Assembly: GCA_005789325.1 (NCBI GenBank)
Contig: SXYE01000078.1
Coordinates: forward strand, 1 to 7,163
Direction: 5' to 3'
Origin: Actinomycetota bacterium
GTDB lineage: Bacteria; Actinomycetota; Actinomycetes; S36-B12; UBA5976
DNA length: 7,163 nt
Part shown: positions 5,564 to 7,163 of the stretch, one piece after another
Position numbering within the stretch: the stretch's first letter is position 1
Layout: each line of letters begins with the position of its first letter
Position numbers and translations under genes: made by a program
The notes under the pieces: model-generated
The model's input: only the letters and a program-made list of their open reading frames with translations
Database searches by the model: none
What the model was told of the DNA's origin: nothing

Positions 5564-6184
5564 TTAACGGTTTGAAAGTAAATCAGCAGGTGTGGCAAAT
5601 GCTGGTTCACTTAATTCATTTGCAGGTGGTGCAATTGAACCGTCTTTTGAAACCCATGTTCCATAACGAGGATTGATAATAATTTTTTTGGAATTTGCGA
5701 TTCTTAAAAGTAAACCTTCTCCTCTAGCTCTTTGAACTAAAACTGGAGCACCCGGTTCAAGTGCTTTTCCTATTGCTTCAAGTGCTCGATTTTGACTTAG
5801 TACTTCTTTAATCAAACTTGGGGGAACATTTCTTGAACCTGCAAATATTGCTAAGGCTTCTGGTCCACCAGTTTGCTTTTCTAACGCATCATAATCTTTG
5901 GCAACCAAACTTTGATCCACAACCGCATTTGACTGAATAACTGCTTCGTTAATAATTTGACCAATTATCAACCGAGCAAGAACACCTCTTGTTTGTACTG
6001 TTCCTTGATCGTTATTTTCTATTGGTACGGCTGATCTCAAATCATCCATGTAAACACTTAGTTCTTCAGTGGTAATTCTGGTGTCCCCCACAAAAGCTGC
6101 TGTTCCTGGGTTTTGTTGACCACAAGCAATAAGAACACTGGAAACAAAAAATAGAGCAATAATCTTTTTTAATTGTTTCTTCAC
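5564..6184 (-). CDS. SurA_N-domain-like lipoprotein, no PPIase domain
   Basis: 206 residues. The N-terminus is a lipoprotein signal peptide: basic KKQLKK, a hydrophobic core, then lipobox LIAC with C21 as the lipidation site. The segment AAFVGDTRITTEELSVYMDD (29-48) resembles the start of SurA N-terminal domains, and a helical region with LARLIIGQIINEAVIQ follows. The C-terminal INPRYGTWVSKDGSI block is, as I recall, also seen in actinobacterial proteins encoded between mfd and mazG. No parvulin-type PPIase domain is present, so at most a chaperone or substrate-holding role on the outer face of the membrane is suggested, and that is inference. The start is GTG with AAAGGA 5 nt upstream; it overlaps the mfd stop as GTGA. 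mazG follows 4 bp downstream. Confidence 0.82.
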   Translation of the reverse strand: MKKQLKKIIALFFVSSVLIACGQQNPGTAAFVGDTRITTEELSVYMDDLRSAVPIENNDQGTVQTRGVLARLIIGQIINEAVIQSNAVVDQSLVAKDYDALEKQTGGPEALAIFAGSRNVPPSLIKEVLSQNRALEAIGKALEPGAPVLVQRARGEGLLLRIANSKKIIINPRYGTWVSKDGSIAPPANELSEPAFATPADLLSNR

Positions 6185-7163
6185 GGTGTTCCTTTCAGTT
6201 CGTCTTCAAATACTTGATTGAATAAGTCATTTATCCAATTCAGTAATTCTTGATTCTTCAATACTTGACCATTAACAAGTGAGGTTAGTGGTGCAGGTAC
6301 TTGAATCGAACGTATTGTTGCTCGAACTTGAGTTCCTGGGTACAGACGGTTAAGTCTAAGGATTCGAGAATCTGGTAATTCAAGTGGTGCGAATTTGATG
6401 ACTCTGCCTTGTTGCACAATTTCACTTACCCCAACTTTCCTGGCTAAAACTCTCAATTTGGCAATCGCTAACAAAATCTCAACTGGTGGACCATATTTAC
6501 CAAAGCGATCCAATAATTCTTCACCAATACTTGCAAGCTCTGTTTCATCTTTGACTTCTGCCAAGCGTCGATAAATTTGCATACGCAGACGTTCTTCTTT
6601 GATGTAATCATGTGGAATGTGGGCATCAAGTGCAAGTTCAATTTTAATTTCACTATCAATTTTAGGTGCTTCACCTTTAGCAACAGCTAATGCTTCACCA
6701 ACTAATCTGACATATAAATCAAATCCAACTTCAGCAATGTGACCTGATTGTTCTCCACCTAAAATATTTCCGGCACCACGTATTTCTAAATCTTTTAATG
6801 CCACTGCCATTCCAGAACCTAAATCTGTGTGTTGGGCAATTGTTGCCAAACGGTCATAAGCATTTTCCGTTAATGGTTTTTCTTGTGGGTAGAAGAAATA
6901 TGCATAAGCTCTTTCTCTGGCTCTACCTACTCGTCCTCTGATTTGGTGAAGTTGTGATAAACCAAATGAATCTGCTCTATCCACAATTAAAGTATTAGCG
7001 TTAGGAATATCTAAACCTGATTCAACAATTGTGGTTGAAACTAGGACATCATATTTTTGAGCCCAGAAATCAAGAATTACTTGCTCAAGTTCATGTTCAT
7101 TCATTTGACCATGAGCAATAGCAAATTTTGCTTCTGGGACAAGTTCTTGTAATTGGGCAGTTA
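6181..7163 (-). CDS. mfd: Transcription-repair coupling factor Mfd, 3' part (cut by window edge)
   Basis: The frame is open to the right edge, so this is the C-terminal 326 codons of a protein that is usually about 1,150-1,200 residues. The methionine at 7104 is internal: TAQLQELVPEAKFAIAHGQ precedes it and matches the conserved helicase lobe. Mfd is the ATP-driven translocase that removes RNA polymerase stalled at DNA damage and recruits UvrA. Visible blocks in order are helicase motif V, TTIVESGLDIPNANT (about 7035-6991); motif VI, QLHQIRGRVGRARERA (about 6954-6907); the TRG translocation motif around LKDLEIRGAGNILGGEQSGH; then the TRCF C-terminal domain with IPHDYIKEERLRMQIYRRL. All look intact. 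The TGA stop overlaps the GTG of the downstream lipoprotein gene. It is probably the upstream member of the mfd-lipoprotein-mazG unit; its promoter is outside the window. Confidence 0.98.
   Translation of the reverse strand, partial: TAQLQELVPEAKFAIAHGQMNEHELEQVILDFWAQKYDVLVSTTIVESGLDIPNANTLIVDRADSFGLSQLHQIRGRVGRARERAYAYFFYPQEKPLTENAYDRLATIAQHTDLGSGMAVALKDLEIRGAGNILGGEQSGHIAEVGFDLYVRLVGEALAVAKGEAPKIDSEIKIELALDAHIPHDYIKEERLRMQIYRRLAEVKDETELASIGEELLDRFGKYGPPVEILLAIAKLRVLARKVGVSEIVQQGRVIKFAPLELPDSRILRLNRLYPGTQVRATIRSIQVPAPLTSLVNGQVLKNQELLNWINDLFNQVFEDELKGTP
6190..6195 (-). promoter_or_regulatory. Shine-Dalgarno that supports the GTG start of the lipoprotein gene
   Basis: AAAGGA on the minus strand, inside the last codons of mfd, lies 5 nt before GTG 6184. 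It fixes the start that gives a complete lipoprotein signal peptide. Confidence 0.6.

Noticed and set aside
6468..6683. Short same-strand open frame inside mfd in another frame
   Set aside because: Lys/Leu-rich out-of-frame reading of the TRCF domain; no independent start signal.
1..7163. Search for CRISPR arrays, insertion sequences, attachment sites, phage genes or a riboswitch
   Set aside because: No spaced repeats, transposase or integrase motifs, no duplicated tRNA 3' end in the window, and no leader long enough for a riboswitch.

Overview
The window looks like core chromosome from an AT-rich actinobacterium (GC roughly 35-40%, estimated from a few lines). The gene order mfd - SurA-like lipoprotein - mazG ... 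eno - ftsB - DUF501 - ppx ... tRNA-Leu is the conserved actinobacterial neighbourhood that I know, with variations, from Mycobacterium, Corynebacterium and Streptomyces. Together with the low GC and very tight packing, this suggests a streamlined lineage, such as the freshwater acI/Nanopelagicales group. That last step is inference; no marker here fixes the genus.

Layout, all on the minus strand unless stated. At the right edge is the 3' third of mfd (transcription-repair coupling factor). It overlaps a small SurA_N-type lipoprotein gene by 4 bp, which is followed after 4 bp by mazG (NTP pyrophosphohydrolase). The only plus-strand gene, a DUF2236/MpaB-family putative haem oxygenase (about 4027-4893), converges on mazG with a 12-bp overlap and diverges from eno. 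A compact intergenic region (3949-4026) carries the likely eno promoter and Shine-Dalgarno. The eno operon then runs eno, ftsB/divIC-like, DUF501, ppx/gppA, a family-5 uracil-DNA glycosylase and, only 18 nt further on, a tRNA-Leu(UAA). Its junctions are 18 bp, ATGA, ATGA, a 19-bp overlap and 18 bp, so it reads as one transcription unit ending in, or running through, the tRNA.

The gene set is housekeeping: glycolysis (enolase), septum assembly (FtsB-like), polyphosphate/(p)ppGpp turnover (Ppx), nucleotide-pool cleaning (MazG), uracil/deaminated-base repair (UDGb), transcription-coupled repair (Mfd) and UUA decoding. Three repair or pool-sanitation genes lie within 7 kb, but in different transcription units; I see no dedicated new system.

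The points most worth a second look are: (i) the tRNA-Leu(UAA) has a leucine-type D arm but only a 5-nt variable loop instead of the long class II arm; (ii) there is a perfect 10-bp inverted repeat inside the first codons of ftsB; (iii) the C-terminal half of MazG has lost acidic residues of its metal site while the N-terminal half is intact. No mobile element, CRISPR array or phage feature is visible, and no stretch over 300 bp lacks a gene.
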